From Bacillota bacterium (lineage in GTDB: Bacteria > Bacillota > Clostridia > DSM-8532), in the NCBI GenBank assembly GCA_023426765.1, contig JAEZBW010000250.1:1-16820 (forward strand): a stretch of 16,820 bases of DNA, in the 5' to 3' direction. The notes under the pieces were generated by a model. The model made no database searches. It was not told where the DNA came from and saw only the letters and a program-made list of their open reading frames with translations. This document shows positions 16,123-16,820 of the stretch, piece by piece. A program made the position numbers and the translations under genes. Numbering within the stretch: position 1 is the stretch's first letter; every line of letters starts with the position of its first letter.

Positions 16123-16820
16123 GATTGTTTCCTCCCTTTGATACTAACAGTGAAATGTCTTTGGCTCTGTCATCAATCCGCGGATATGGGCTTATCCTCC
16201 CATAAAAACCGGCGCTCTTTCCATTCACCGTAAACACGCCAACACATAAATGATAGGTTTCACCATTGATGTCCGTTAACGGCCGACTGGTAAATTTCCG
16301 TTGGGCAACCCAGTCCCCGGGCTGCCTGCGTGCATCTTTTTGAATAAGCTTGTGTTCTTTGCCGGTAATTGCTTCCCGAATGGAGATTCCCCCTCCCACT
16401 CTTCCGAAAGCCGGTTTATATATCCAATCGGTATCTTGCGGTTTTATCGATTTAGGGTCTCTGGTTTCGGGTAATAATTTTTTCCATGCAGGAATATCAA
16501 CTCCCAGCTCATCCCAGACCAGCGGCAGCCGTTTGGATTGGGTCAGTATCGCAGCAGGATGGTTACAGGAAGGTACCTTACAATCAAAGTACCCCTTCCA
16601 GCCTGATTTCCGGGGCAGGTTTGTAAGCCATTCCAAAGGGAAAAAGCGCGCAATTCCATCGATAGGGCCTTCATCACCTTCCAGAATACAAAAAGCCCTA
16701 TGACGGTCCCAGACGATATGATCCGGCGCTGCGAAAATCGTATGATGCCCATGAGCCTGAAAATAATCGCTCAGAAACTCCATTACCTGACGATCGTCGG
16801 AATAGGAGGTCGCATGAACA
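16112..16820 (-). CDS. Glutathionylspermidine synthase family ATP-grasp protein (N-terminus outside the window)
   Basis: 235 C-terminal residues are present; the frame is open through the right edge, reading in from outside (HATSYSDDRQVMEFLSDYFQ), so the ATG at 16783 is internal. Features of the family (GSP_synth, the ATP-grasp ligase fold of YgiC/YjfC and GspS) are FFPLEWL, the ATP-binding segment DWIYKPAFGRVGGGISI (K-P-x-x-G-R-x-G), and DWVAQRKFTSRPLTD before HLCVGVFTVNGKSAGFYGRIS. Members use ATP to join a carboxylate to an amine by an acyl-phosphate. The natural substrate of most bacterial stand-alone members is unknown, and spermidine should not be assumed. It is the first visible gene of a coupled pair. 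Confidence 0.8.
   Translation of the reverse strand, partial: VHATSYSDDRQVMEFLSDYFQAHGHHTIFAAPDHIVWDRHRAFCILEGDEGPIDGIARFFPLEWLTNLPRKSGWKGYFDCKVPSCNHPAAILTQSKRLPLVWDELGVDIPAWKKLLPETRDPKSIKPQDTDWIYKPAFGRVGGGISIREAITGKEHKLIQKDARRQPGDWVAQRKFTSRPLTDINGETYHLCVGVFTVNGKSAGFYGRISPYPRIDDRAKDISLLVSKGGNNHEG

Overview
The window looks like chromosomal DNA from a mid-to-low GC Gram-positive bacterium, most likely of class Clostridia. The evidence is strong AGGAGG-type ribosome binding sites, sigma-A promoters with consensus TTGACA and TATAAT boxes, a lipoprotein and membrane-anchored proteins with long extracytoplasmic parts, a zinc-ribbon/TM protein typical of Firmicutes, and no tRNA or rRNA. A species cannot be named from the sequence.

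Layout. (1) 1-5573, minus strand: a giant membrane-anchored fibronectin-type-III (FN3) protein. It has several FN3-like modules, a Pro/Thr-rich tandem-repeat linker and a large beta-rich C-terminal region that runs off the left edge. The reading frame is broken near codon 113-121. (2) 5574-7673, minus strand: a distinctly AT-rich block with a lipoprotein gene, a methyltransferase gene cut off after about 46 recognisable codons, an intact RidA-family gene and a GNAT acetyltransferase gene cut off after about 50 codons. It reads as a small accessory islet lying between two large GC-richer genes. (3) 8030-10630, plus strand: a large membrane-anchored protein with a TPR-like region, an acidic proline-rich linker and a beta-rich C-terminal domain. 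(4) 10631-10784: convergent intergenic space with a palindromic repeat. (5) 10785-13451, minus strand: an unusual 888-residue MerR-type regulator fused to an effector-binding-like region, a beta-sandwich-like region and a C39/BtrH_N-like region. It is preceded by a promoter with the 19-bp spacer and dyad operator typical of MerR control. (6) 13729-15111, minus strand: a double-zinc-ribbon, single-TM protein. It has a rho-independent terminator and an extended -10 promoter with a perfect CRP-type box at the class II position. (7) 15370-16820, minus strand: two overlapping genes, a glutathionylspermidine-synthase-family ATP-grasp protein (start outside the window) and a 250-residue protein of unknown function.

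How the parts may work together. The FN3 giant and the TPR protein flank the AT-rich islet, point away from each other, and share an architecture: a short cytoplasmic N-terminus, one TM segment, a large exterior, a proline-rich linker and a beta-rich end. They may act together at the cell surface, but that is inference from layout. The MerR fusion appears to control its own promoter; no other target is visible. The ATP-grasp gene and its 11-bp-overlapping partner are almost certainly one translationally coupled unit. No recognised defence, secretion or CRISPR system is visible. The most unusual items are the multi-domain MerR fusion and the coupled ATP-grasp pair.
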